A DNA stretch of 10,524 bases, from the NCBI GenBank assembly GCA_902494945.1, contig CABUVF010000068.1, forward strand, positions 1 through 10,524, written 5' to 3'. Each line of letters begins with the position of its first letter. The first letter of the stretch is position 1. Under the pieces are notes generated by a model. That model was not told the origin of the DNA. It worked only from the letters and a program-made list of their open reading frames with translations, and ran no database searches. Position numbers and translations under genes: made by a program. Positions 1 to 8,078 of this stretch are shown here, piece after piece. The stretch is from an uncultured Collinsella sp. (lineage in GTDB: Bacteria > Actinomycetota > Coriobacteriia > Coriobacteriales > Coriobacteriaceae).

Positions 1-65
1 CTACAAATCCGAAATCTGACTACTGAATAGACTGTCTAACTAAATTGCGAGCGGCACTAACCAGT
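1..65. other. AT-richer stretch with no recognised gene
   Basis: Noticeably AT-richer than the rest of the window. The only structure I see is a short odd palindrome at 28-38 (TAGAC, T, GTCTA). No gene, convincing promoter or RNA is recognisable. It may belong to the leader or spacer of a neighbouring gene beyond the edge. Confidence 0.5.
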
Positions 66-209
66 CCTTTTGCTTGCGCCCGGGAGGGCGCATATGAAGT
101 TTATCGCGAGTTCCGCACGCAAAGGAAAGCACTTAATGTGCTTTCCGTCTTGCGCAGGACTGTAGAGCAGGAAATTTCATATGCGGCCCTCCCGGGCGCA
201 AGCAAAAGG
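66..209. repeat. Long near-palindrome downstream of pnp
   Basis: Arms of about 37 nt face each other: 66-102 (starting CCTTTTGCTTGCGCCCGGG) and 172-209, its reverse complement except for one extra base and one mismatch. Concentric with them, at 124-146, is a perfect 9-bp hairpin (GGAAAGCAC, loop TTAAT, GTGCTTTCC), with partial pairing in between (for example CGCAA with TTGCG). The whole 144-bp segment could fold into one long imperfect hairpin on either strand. No target-site duplication is visible at its edges (CCAGT on the left, GCGAC on the right) and there is no ORF with recognisable function. It may be a small mobile or REP-like element or the source of a structured RNA; function unknown. 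Confidence 0.8.
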
Positions 210-234
210 GCGACCCCTGTCCGGAGTCGCCCTT
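204..234 (-). terminator. Intrinsic terminator of pnp
   Basis: Read on the minus strand, a 12-bp stem (AAGGGCGACTCC pairing with GGGGTCGCCCTT, one G-T wobble) closes a GGACA loop and runs into TTTT. It begins 24 bp after the pnp stop. The T tract is short, and its last bases also form the outer edge of the long inverted repeat at 66-209. Confidence 0.85.
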
Positions 235-257
235 GCGGTGCTGCTTATGTACGGCTG

Positions 258-2504
<2,247 letters not shown>

Positions 2505-2517
2505 TGTTCTCCTTTAC

Positions 2518-2540
2518 CCCACAGGCCCCTTGCCTGTGGG
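2518..2540 (-). promoter_or_regulatory. Leader hairpin abutting the pnp ribosome binding site
   Basis: A perfect 9-bp stem (CCCACAGGC / GCCTGTGGG on the plus strand) with a five-base loop. Its base ends two bases before the AAAGGAG of pnp (2509-2515). It has no T tract on the pnp side, so it is not a terminator for transcription entering pnp. A leader stem-loop is the basis of RNase III/PNPase autoregulation of pnp in E. coli; an analogous role here is inference. Confidence 0.6.
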
Positions 2541-2553
2541 CTTCTCATGTGAC

Positions 2554-2588
2554 GCGGGCCCCCTGCCCCCGCCACGCTTCAGAGCGTG
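2554..2588 (-). promoter_or_regulatory. Two further hairpins in the pnp leader
   Basis: Two short inverted repeats lie in tandem upstream of the hairpin at 2518-2540. One pairs 2554-2558 with 2568-2572 (GCGGG / CCCGC). The other pairs 2573-2578 with 2583-2588 (CACGCT / AGCGTG, four-base loop) and directly adjoins the first. Together the pnp leader is almost continuous potential secondary structure. No clear promoter was found between the rpsO terminator and these hairpins. Confidence 0.5.
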
Positions 2589-2607
2589 ATTGTTCGCGCC
2601 CTTACAC

Positions 2608-2640
2608 AAAAAGAGCGCCCCGCTGCGCAGGACGCTCTTA
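2608..2640 (-). terminator. Intrinsic terminator of rpsO
   Basis: On the minus strand, AAGAGCGTCCT pairs with GGGGCGCTCTT (11 bp, two G-T wobbles) around a seven-base loop and is followed by TTTTT counting the last stem bases. It starts 14 bp after the rpsO stop and separates rpsO from pnp, so pnp must be expressed by read-through or from a promoter I could not identify. Confidence 0.85.
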
Positions 2641-2654
2641 GCATGTACAAATCC

Positions 2655-2933
2655 TTACTGGATGTTGTCGCGGATGCCCAGAGCCTTGATGAGCTCACGG
2701 TACTCGACGATGTCGTTCTTCTTGATGTAGGAGAGAAGACGACGACGACGGCCGACGAGCATGAGCAGGCCACGACGGGTGTGGAAGTCCTTCTGGTGGG
2801 ACTTCATGTGCTCGGTCAGCTCCTTGATGCGCTCGGACAGGATGGCGACCTGAACCTTGGGGTTGCCGGTGTCGACCGGGGTGTTACCGAACTGGGCAGT
2901 CAGCTCAGCCTTGCGCTCTTTGGAAACAGTCAT
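2655..2933 (-). CDS. rpsO: 30S ribosomal protein S15
   Basis: Primary-binding protein of the 30S subunit that contacts the central domain of 16S rRNA. The 92-residue product is close to the usual 89 and contains the family signature: DTGNPKVQVAILSERI (21-36), then HMKSHQKDFHTRRGLL and the basic stretch GRRRRLLSYIKK. The reading frame is open 32 codons further upstream, but the ATG at 2931-2933 is the right start: it is preceded by GAAAGGTG five bases away and gives the conserved MTVSKERK N-terminus. It sits 138 bp after recO and 150 bp before pnp. A strong intrinsic terminator follows it, and a palindrome lies directly upstream of its ribosome binding site, which suggests that it is regulated separately from the recO operon. 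Confidence 0.98.
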   Translation of the reverse strand: MTVSKERKAELTAQFGNTPVDTGNPKVQVAILSERIKELTEHMKSHQKDFHTRRGLLMLVGRRRRLLSYIKKNDIVEYRELIKALGIRDNIQ

Positions 2934-2952
2934 TGTTTCACCTTTCGTTTCT

Positions 2953-2970
2953 TGTCGCCCGCGGGCGACA
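2953..2970 (-). promoter_or_regulatory. Perfect 18-bp palindrome in the rpsO leader
   Basis: TGTCGCCCGCGGGCGACA is its own reverse complement. In RNA it would form a stable hairpin whose base ends six bases before the rpsO ribosome binding site GAAAGGTG (2939-2946). Placement fits an S15-binding autoregulatory leader; S15 is known to repress its own mRNA in several phyla through unrelated RNA structures. It could also be a DNA operator. Confidence 0.55.
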
Positions 2971-3031
2971 CTATTCGCCTCGGACTGGGAAGCCGTCGGT
3001 GGAGCGAGCATCCAAGGTCGAGGTACCAACA

Positions 3032-3080
3032 GGTCGGTATGTTACCACAAGCAGACCGCCCATGCGCATCATCACCGACC
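3032..3080 (-). repeat. Inverted repeat spanning the recO stop codon
   Basis: The 7-base ACCGACC at 3074-3080, which includes the recO stop region, is mirrored by GGTCGGT at 3032-3038, with a 35-bp spacer. There is no T tract, so it is not an intrinsic terminator. It could form part of the rpsO leader fold if transcription reads through from recO. Weak evidence. Confidence 0.35.
3039..3047 (-). promoter_or_regulatory. Possible extended -10 promoter for rpsO
   Basis: On the minus strand TGGTAACAT matches the extended -10 form TGnTAnnnT. No good -35 hexamer lies upstream. If used, it would give an rpsO leader of about 100 bases containing the 18-bp palindrome. Based only on eye matching. Confidence 0.25.
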
Positions 3081-3821
3081 CAACATGAATTCCATCGCAC
3101 GGAGGCGCTGGTCGGTGTGCGTCGCAGCCCACACATGCGAAAGCCCGAGCAAGAACGCCGCCGTATGCGGGTCGATTCGCTCGACCATGAGTGCATCGAA
3201 GGTCATGGACATGAGGGCGCGCAGCCACTCGACCTCACCGGTCGAAACCAGCTCGGCACCCGGAACGCTCGACGCGCACGAACCGCACATGAGCCCGCCC
3301 GCCTGGGGCGAAAAGTACGACAGCATGGGGTCTCCGCACAGCACGCAGGCCGAAAAATCGGGTCGATAGCCCACGTGCGACAGAAGTTTAAAGACAAAGG
3401 CCGCCACGAGCAGGTCCATATGTGCCGAGTCGAGCCCACAGCCGACAAGCGTGAGCGCCCGCTGCGTGATGGCAAAGGTAAACGGGTCCTCGGCGTCCTC
3501 GAATGAGCACACGCGCGCGACCTCGGCAATCGCGCTTGCGGCGCAGGTCGTCTCGTAATCGGGCGCGGCGCCAACCGGCGCTTCCAAAAGCTCGGCCTGA
3601 GAAACAACGTCGAGCGAGCGTCCATGTGCGAGCAGCATATCGACGGTACAGAATAATTCGCAGCGCGCCGCCAAGCGCCCACCGGGTTTGCGGGCCCCCT
3701 TTGCCACGGCACGAACCTGACGACCCCGCTCGTCAAGCATCGTCAGAATCAGATCGGTCTCTTTGAGCTTGGTCTTGTCGAGCACGAGCACCTTCGTGCG
3801 ATATGTCCGGGAGCCTGCCAT
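3072..3821 (-). CDS. recO: DNA repair protein RecO
   Basis: Recombination mediator that, with RecR (and RecF), loads RecA on SSB-coated single-stranded DNA and anneals strands. The 249-residue length is typical. The N-terminal OB fold is recognisable (about 5-82, RTYRTKVLVLDKTKLKETDL, then KGARKPGGRL). The helical C-terminal part holds a four-cysteine zinc site, CVLC at 159-162 and CGSC at 179-182, which many but not all RecO proteins have. The ATG start lies 15 bp after the era stop. The likely ribosome binding site, TAAGGA, contains the TAA stop of era and sits about 12 bases from the ATG, rather far, so expression may depend on translation of era. Position behind era is conserved in Gram-positive bacteria. 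Confidence 0.95.
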   Translation of the reverse strand: MAGSRTYRTKVLVLDKTKLKETDLILTMLDERGRQVRAVAKGARKPGGRLAARCELFCTVDMLLAHGRSLDVVSQAELLEAPVGAAPDYETTCAASAIAEVARVCSFEDAEDPFTFAITQRALTLVGCGLDSAHMDLLVAAFVFKLLSHVGYRPDFSACVLCGDPMLSYFSPQAGGLMCGSCASSVPGAELVSTGEVEWLRALMSMTFDALMVERIDPHTAAFLLGLSHVWAATHTDQRLRAMEFMLGR

Positions 3822-3836
3822 GCGCGCTGCGCGTCC

Positions 3837-4904
3837 TTAGTCCTCGGCGTTGTAGCCAAAGCGGCGAATCTGGGCCTCGTCGTCACGCCAGCCGGCCTTG
3901 ACCTTCACGTCCAGCTCCAAAAAGACCTGCGTGCCAAAAATGCGCTCAAGATCGCGACGGGCGTCGATACCGATATGCTTGATCATCTCGCCGCCCTTGC
4001 CGATGATGATGCCCTTTTGGCCCTCGCGCTCGACATAAATGGTGGCGTGCACACGCAGCACCTTCTTGGTCTGCTCGAGCGCATCGCAAATAACGCCAAC
4101 GGAGTGCGGAATCTCATCACGGGTGCGGCGCAAGACCTTTTCGCGCACAAACTCGGCAACGAGCGTCTCGTCGGAAGCGTCGGTACCCATGTCCTCGGGG
4201 AACCAACGCGGACCCTCGGGCAAAAAGTGCGCAACGGTCTCGATGAAGGCATCGACGTTAAAGTTCTTGACCGACGACGTCACGATCTCGTCGTCATATT
4301 CCATAAGCTCGTGGGCGGCCTTAAGCTGCTCCATGACCTGTGCGGGGTCGGCTTCATCGGCCTTGGTGAGCACCAGGACCTTCTTGGAACGGGCATTCTT
4401 GACACGCTCGGCAACCCAGGCGTCTCCCCTGCCGATCGGTTTGGTGGCATCAATCAAAAACGCGACAACATCGACATCGTTCAGCTCGAACAGCGCGCTC
4501 TTGTTGAGCTCGGACCCCAGGCCGTCCTTGGGCTTGTGGATACCCGGGGTATCGACAAAGACCAGCTGGTAGCCGGGGCGGTTGACGACGGCGCGCATGC
4601 GGCGGCGGGTCGTCTGGGCCACCGGCGAGGTGATGGCGACCTTTTTGCCATAGCAGGCGTTGAGCAGCGTTGACTTACCGGCGTTGGGGCGGCCGACCAA
4701 GGCCACGAAGCCACTGCGGAAACCGGGCTCAACGTCGCCAAAGCCCGCGAGGCTGTCGTCCTCATCGCACGGGGCGTCGAGCTCCTCGTCGCTCATGCCC
4801 TCAAACGGGTCGAACTCCTCGACTTCCTCATAGGCCTCGGTCGCCTTAGCATCCGGGGACTCGTCGTCCAAAATCTCATCGGTAGACTGCATATTGTCGG
4901 ACAT
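3837..4904 (-). CDS. era: GTPase Era with acidic N-terminal extension
   Basis: Ribosome-assembly GTPase that binds the 3' end of 16S rRNA through a KH domain. The 355-residue protein shows G1 GRPNAGKS (71-78), G3 DTPG (118-121), G4 TKAD (180-183, instead of the textbook NKxD), G5 TSS (209-211) and a type II KH domain with GKGG (302-305), ending in VKAGWRDDEAQIRRFGY. Era is usually about 300 residues. The excess is an N-terminal extension of about 60 residues containing 24 Asp/Glu and a single Lys, presumably disordered. The extension is real by start choice: GAAAGGG lies six bases before the ATG at 4904 and overlaps the dgkA stop. An internal Met at residue 37 has not been excluded as a second start. 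It lies 12 bp after dgkA and 15 bp before recO; cytidine deaminase (cdd), often found between dgkA and era in Firmicutes, is absent. Confidence 0.97.
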   Translation of the reverse strand: MSDNMQSTDEILDDESPDAKATEAYEEVEEFDPFEGMSDEELDAPCDEDDSLAGFGDVEPGFRSGFVALVGRPNAGKSTLLNACYGKKVAITSPVAQTTRRRMRAVVNRPGYQLVFVDTPGIHKPKDGLGSELNKSALFELNDVDVVAFLIDATKPIGRGDAWVAERVKNARSKKVLVLTKADEADPAQVMEQLKAAHELMEYDDEIVTSSVKNFNVDAFIETVAHFLPEGPRWFPEDMGTDASDETLVAEFVREKVLRRTRDEIPHSVGVICDALEQTKKVLRVHATIYVEREGQKGIIIGKGGEMIKHIGIDARRDLERIFGTQVFLELDVKVKAGWRDDEAQIRRFGYNAED

Positions 4905-4916
4905 GGGAATCCCTTT

Positions 4917-5294
4917 CTAAATAAAGCCGAGCGCGTGGGCAAATACCAGCACGCCCACAATCGCGGCGGTGATTGAAAGTACGTATACCGAGGCGGCGGC
5001 GATGTCCTTGGCGCGTTTTGCCAGCGGATGGAGCTCCTGGGTCGCCAGATCGACAATGGCCTCCATGGCGGTATTGCACAGCTCGCCGTGAATCACCAGG
5101 CCGCAGCAGATGATAATCGTGGCCCACTCGGCAATGTCGAGCCCCACGATACAGCCGGCAATGACAGTGCACACGCCCGCCACGAGCATGACCTTAATGT
5201 TGCGCTCGGTCTTGACGGCGGTGACGAAGCCCTCCATGGCGTAGGAGAACGACTTTAAAAAGGACGGATGGTCCTTGTTCGATCCGGGAATCAT
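4917..5294 (-). CDS. dgkA: Diacylglycerol/undecaprenol kinase family membrane protein
   Basis: Small integral membrane lipid kinase of the prokaryotic DgkA family. In Gram-positive bacteria its relatives phosphorylate undecaprenol, recycling the carrier lipid for cell-wall synthesis; that substrate is inferred here from lineage. The 125-residue product has the family signature ELCNTAMEAIVD (71-82), in which E71 and E78 correspond to the catalytic and metal-binding glutamates E69 and E76 of E. coli DgkA, followed by HPLAKRAKDIAAASV (89-103). Three hydrophobic segments are visible, about 34-51, 56-70 and 103-123, preceded by an amphipathic N-terminus. The ATG is preceded by TAGGAG, six bases away, which contains the TAG stop of ybeY, so translation is probably coupled. 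It sits between ybeY and era in the standard order. Confidence 0.95.
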   Translation of the reverse strand: MIPGSNKDHPSFLKSFSYAMEGFVTAVKTERNIKVMLVAGVCTVIAGCIVGLDIAEWATIIICCGLVIHGELCNTAMEAIVDLATQELHPLAKRAKDIAAASVYVLSITAAIVGVLVFAHALGFI

Positions 5295-5303
5295 AAACGG
5301 CTC

Positions 5304-5813
5304 CTAGTCGTGGGCATGATTGGTGATGGGGCCGACGTGAACGAGTTTGGGATCCTCGCCGCGCTCGAGCGCCAGATCGCGCAGGATAGCGTCCTCGCGG
5401 GCCTCCATGACCTCGGCCTCGTCGTCCTCGATATGGTCATACCCCAGCAGGTGCAGCATGCCGTGTACGAGCATCAGGCGGCACTCGTCGGCAGGGCTAT
5501 TGCCAAAGCCGGGGGCCTGACGGGCAATGACCTGCGGGGCCAAGATGATATCGCCGAGCTCGAGCGTCTCGTCGGCGGGAATATCCTCGTCAAAGGCCGA
5601 GTCGCATTCAAACGAGAGCACATCGGTGGTGCGGTCGATGCCACGCCACTCGTGGTTGAGCTCGTGCATCTCGTCCTCGTCGACATACGAAAGGGAAATC
5701 TCGACTTCACGTTCAACGCCCTCGGCGGCAAGCACAACCTCGCAGATGTGCTCCACTTCCTGCGCGTCGAGCAGCGTATCGAGCTCGGCATCGTTGCTGA
5801 TCAATACACTCAA
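5304..5813 (-). CDS. ybeY: Endoribonuclease/rRNA maturation factor YbeY
   Basis: Zinc-dependent single-strand endoribonuclease family involved in 16S rRNA 3' end maturation and 70S quality control. The 169-residue protein carries the defining HGMLHLLGYDH motif, with zinc ligands H117, H121 and H127, and the conserved upstream blocks TTDVLSFE (62-69) and LGDIILAP (86-93). The start is TTG: its codon overlaps the phoH TGA stop in the sequence TTGA, and a strong AAAGGAG lies five bases before it. No in-frame ATG is available close by. Neighbours are phoH upstream (4-bp overlap) and dgkA downstream (9-bp gap), the standard order in Gram-positive bacteria. YbeY and Era are known to cooperate in 30S maturation, and here they are two genes apart in one operon. 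Confidence 0.96.
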   Translation of the reverse strand: MSVLISNDAELDTLLDAQEVEHICEVVLAAEGVEREVEISLSYVDEDEMHELNHEWRGIDRTTDVLSFECDSAFDEDIPADETLELGDIILAPQVIARQAPGFGNSPADECRLMLVHGMLHLLGYDHIEDDEAEVMEAREDAILRDLALERGEDPKLVHVGPITNHAHD

Positions 5814-6796
5814 CGGGACTCCTTTCGGTCGCGCGAGCGCTGCTCACGCACGTCATCATAAGCATCGTATGCCTCGACGATACGACCCACCAGGGCATGG
5901 CGCACCACATCGGCGCGCTCCAGGTGTGCAAACGCCACATCGTCGACACGGCCCAAAATCTGCTCGACATCCGCCAAGCCACCACGACGACCCACCAGGT
6001 CGCGCTGGCTAAGGTCGCCGGTAATCACGAACTTGGAGTTGAATCCAAGGCGTGTCAGGAACATCTTCATCTGCTCGGGCGTGGTATTTTGCGCCTCGTC
6101 GAGCACCACGAAAGCATCGCTCAGCGTACGACCGCGCATATAGGCAAGCGGGGCAATCTCGATCACGCCGCGCTCCATAAGCTCATCGGTGCGCTCGCGA
6201 TCCATCATGTCAAAAAGGGCGTCGTAGAGCGGACGCATGTACGGATCGATCTTTTCCTCGAGGGTGCCAGGCAAAAAGCCCAGGTTCTCCCCTGCTTCGA
6301 CAACCGGACGCGTCAAGATCAAACGGCCCACCTCATGGCGCTTGAGCGCGGCAACGGCGAGCGCCATGGCCAGATAGGTCTTACCGGTACCGGCAGGACC
6401 CAAGCCAAAGGTGATGGTATGCGAGCGAATGGCATCCACATAGCGCTTTTGCCCAAGCGTCTTGGGACGAATGACACGACCGCGGTATGAAAGCAGCACG
6501 TCATCGCGAAGCGATGTGGCCTCATGCTCGCCGTCGCGCAAGACGGCCAGGCAACGCGAGACATCGTCGGCAGACAGGGTACGACCGGCCGCCGCCTCGC
6601 GAAAAGCGTGTTCAAAAAAACGCGCCACGAGTTCGACCTCATCCGGGTCACCGCTCACGGAGATGCTATCGCCACGGGCGACCACGTGAGCGCGAACCAA
6701 GCTCTCGAGCGCACGAAGGACGCCGTCGCCGGCGCCCAAAACACGCGAGGGATCAACTCCCTCGGGAACGGTAAGTCTAATCTTCGAGGCTTCCAT
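5810..6796 (-). CDS. phoH: PhoH-like ATPase
   Basis: Predicted cytoplasmic P-loop ATPase of the PhoH family, related to the helicase superfamily 1 core. It is associated with RNA metabolism, but its exact substrate is unsettled. Counted from the ATG at 6796 it has 328 residues, a normal length: an N-terminal KH-like region (about 1-75), Walker A GPAGTGKT (133-140), the conserved LTRPVVEAGENLGFLPG (161-177), Walker B VVLDEAQN (230-237) and ITGDLSQRDL (258-267). The frame is open 35 codons further up, inside mtaB. I reject that longer form because the family begins near MEASKIRLTVPEG and because GGGAGGT lies just before this ATG, although the spacing of about two bases is short. The start overlaps the last 20 bp of mtaB and the stop overlaps the ybeY start by 4 bp. 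Confidence 0.95.
   Translation of the reverse strand: MEASKIRLTVPEGVDPSRVLGAGDGVLRALESLVRAHVVARGDSISVSGDPDEVELVARFFEHAFREAAAGRTLSADDVSRCLAVLRDGEHEATSLRDDVLLSYRGRVIRPKTLGQKRYVDAIRSHTITFGLGPAGTGKTYLAMALAVAALKRHEVGRLILTRPVVEAGENLGFLPGTLEEKIDPYMRPLYDALFDMMDRERTDELMERGVIEIAPLAYMRGRTLSDAFVVLDEAQNTTPEQMKMFLTRLGFNSKFVITGDLSQRDLVGRRGGLADVEQILGRVDDVAFAHLERADVVRHALVGRIVEAYDAYDDVREQRSRDRKESR
5819..5825 (-). promoter_or_regulatory. Ribosome binding site deciding the TTG start of ybeY
   Basis: AAAGGAG lies five bases before the TTG codon at 5811-5813, inside the last codons of phoH. It supports the non-ATG start and translational coupling across the TTGA overlap. Confidence 0.8.
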
Positions 6797-8069
6797 GGAC
6801 CTCCCTGCGCGCATGGACCAAGCCGGAATCATCGACTCCGATGATAGCAACATCGAGCAGGCACGGGGCTGTGAGTCCACAGGTATCGTCAAGACGGGCA
6901 TGATGGAACGAACCGAGCGTTAAATTGTCACCGTACTCAAGCACGGCACGCTCGCTATTGCCCACGCGACGACGAGCATCGGCAATAGCGAGCTCCTGCG
7001 CCGTGTCTCGCATACGACGGCTGCGCTCGGCCATAACCTCGGGCGGCACCTGGTCGGGCATGTCGGCAGCAAGGGTACCGGGACGCTTGCTATAGCGGAA
7101 CACGTGCATACGCGAGAAACCCACACGGCGGCACAGCGCCAGCGACTCCTCGAACTCCTCGTCCGTCTCACCAGGAAAACCGACGATGACGTCGCACGAA
7201 AGAGACGCCTGCGGCAGGATGGCGCGAATCATGCGCACCGTGTCCTCAAAGGCCTCCGCACTATAGGGACGACCCATGCGATGCAGGGTCGCCGTACAGC
7301 CGGACTGCACGGGCAGGTGCAAAAACGGGGCGATACGCTGCGGATAGCGCGCCATAACCTTAAGCAGGCGCTCAGAGATATCCATGGGCTCGACCGAGGA
7401 AATGCGCACATGCGCAATAGTCGTGCGCTCCATGATGGCCTCGAGCAGCTCATCGATTTCGACATGTTCGTCGGTCGCGCTCTTGCCATCGTAGGCACCC
7501 AGGTTCACACCGGTCAGCACCACCTCAGGCACGCCGGCCTCCTGGGCCTCGCGAACTTGCTCAAGCACGGACTCGACAGGCACGGAGCGCTCGGGGCCGC
7601 GGGCCTTCCACACGATGCAATAGGTGCAACGGTGGTTGCAGCCATCCTGGATCTTCACGCCCAGCCGCGAACGACCGAGCGCATCGACCACGTCACCATC
7701 GCTGCAGGCGGGAACGCTATCGGACTCAACGCCCAGCACATCGCAGACACGTTCAGCGACATCGATCTTAGACGGCTCGGCAATCACGCGATCCGAAAGC
7801 TCCAACAGCTCCTCGGGATGCAAATTGACCACGCATCCGGTCACGACCACATAGGGCTCATTTGGATGGGCCAGCGCATGACGGACGGCCTTACGGGTCT
7901 TGGCCTCGGCCTCGCCCGTAACGGCACAGGTGTTAATGACGATCAAATCGGCATCCTGGGGCTCCACAATAGCAAAGCCCAGGCGCATAAGATCGGCAGT
8001 GATACGGTCAGACTCAACCCGGTTGACACGGCAGCCGAGGTTGACGACGGAAATATGGGGTGCGAGCAC
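6777..8069 (-). CDS. mtaB: tRNA t6A37 methylthiotransferase MtaB
   Basis: Radical SAM enzyme that adds a methylthio group to N6-threonylcarbamoyladenosine at position 37 of ANN-decoding tRNAs. The 430-residue protein has the three domains of the family. The N-terminal UPF0004 domain carries cluster cysteines C13, C48 and C79 (NLGCRVN, INTCAVT, TGCVV). The radical SAM core has the CxxxCxxC motif at C144, C148 and C151 (DGCNHRCTYCIVWKARGPE). The C-terminus (about 365-425) is TRAM-like. GCRVNRVES and the short spacing favour MtaB over MiaB or RimO. The start is GTG at 8069, chosen because AAGGAG lies five bases upstream; it overlaps the TAA stop of dnaJ. dnaJ-mtaB adjacency is common in Gram-positive genomes (often with prmA and rsmE between, absent here). 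Confidence 0.94.
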   Translation of the reverse strand: MLAPHISVVNLGCRVNRVESDRITADLMRLGFAIVEPQDADLIVINTCAVTGEAEAKTRKAVRHALAHPNEPYVVVTGCVVNLHPEELLELSDRVIAEPSKIDVAERVCDVLGVESDSVPACSDGDVVDALGRSRLGVKIQDGCNHRCTYCIVWKARGPERSVPVESVLEQVREAQEAGVPEVVLTGVNLGAYDGKSATDEHVEIDELLEAIMERTTIAHVRISSVEPMDISERLLKVMARYPQRIAPFLHLPVQSGCTATLHRMGRPYSAEAFEDTVRMIRAILPQASLSCDVIVGFPGETDEEFEESLALCRRVGFSRMHVFRYSKRPGTLAADMPDQVPPEVMAERSRRMRDTAQELAIADARRRVGNSERAVLEYGDNLTLGSFHHARLDDTCGLTAPCLLDVAIIGVDDSGLVHARREVHGSLED

Positions 8070-8078
8070 GCGGGCTCC

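Noticed and set aside
66..209. Calling the long palindrome a definite MITE or insertion sequence remnant
   Set aside because: No target-site duplication is visible at the arm ends, there is no transposase fragment, and copy number cannot be seen from one window. Kept only as an unexplained repeat.
2518..2540. Terminator reading of the hairpin before pnp
   Set aside because: On the minus strand the stem is followed by GGTAAAGGAG, the pnp ribosome binding site, with no T tract, so a leader structure is more likely.
2586..3506. A 306-codon plus-strand open frame over rpsO and recO
   Set aside because: Antisense to two conserved genes and the rpsO terminator; composition changes along its length and no family is recognisable.
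3975..4673. A 232-codon plus-strand open frame opposite era
   Set aside because: Shadow of era with no independent support.
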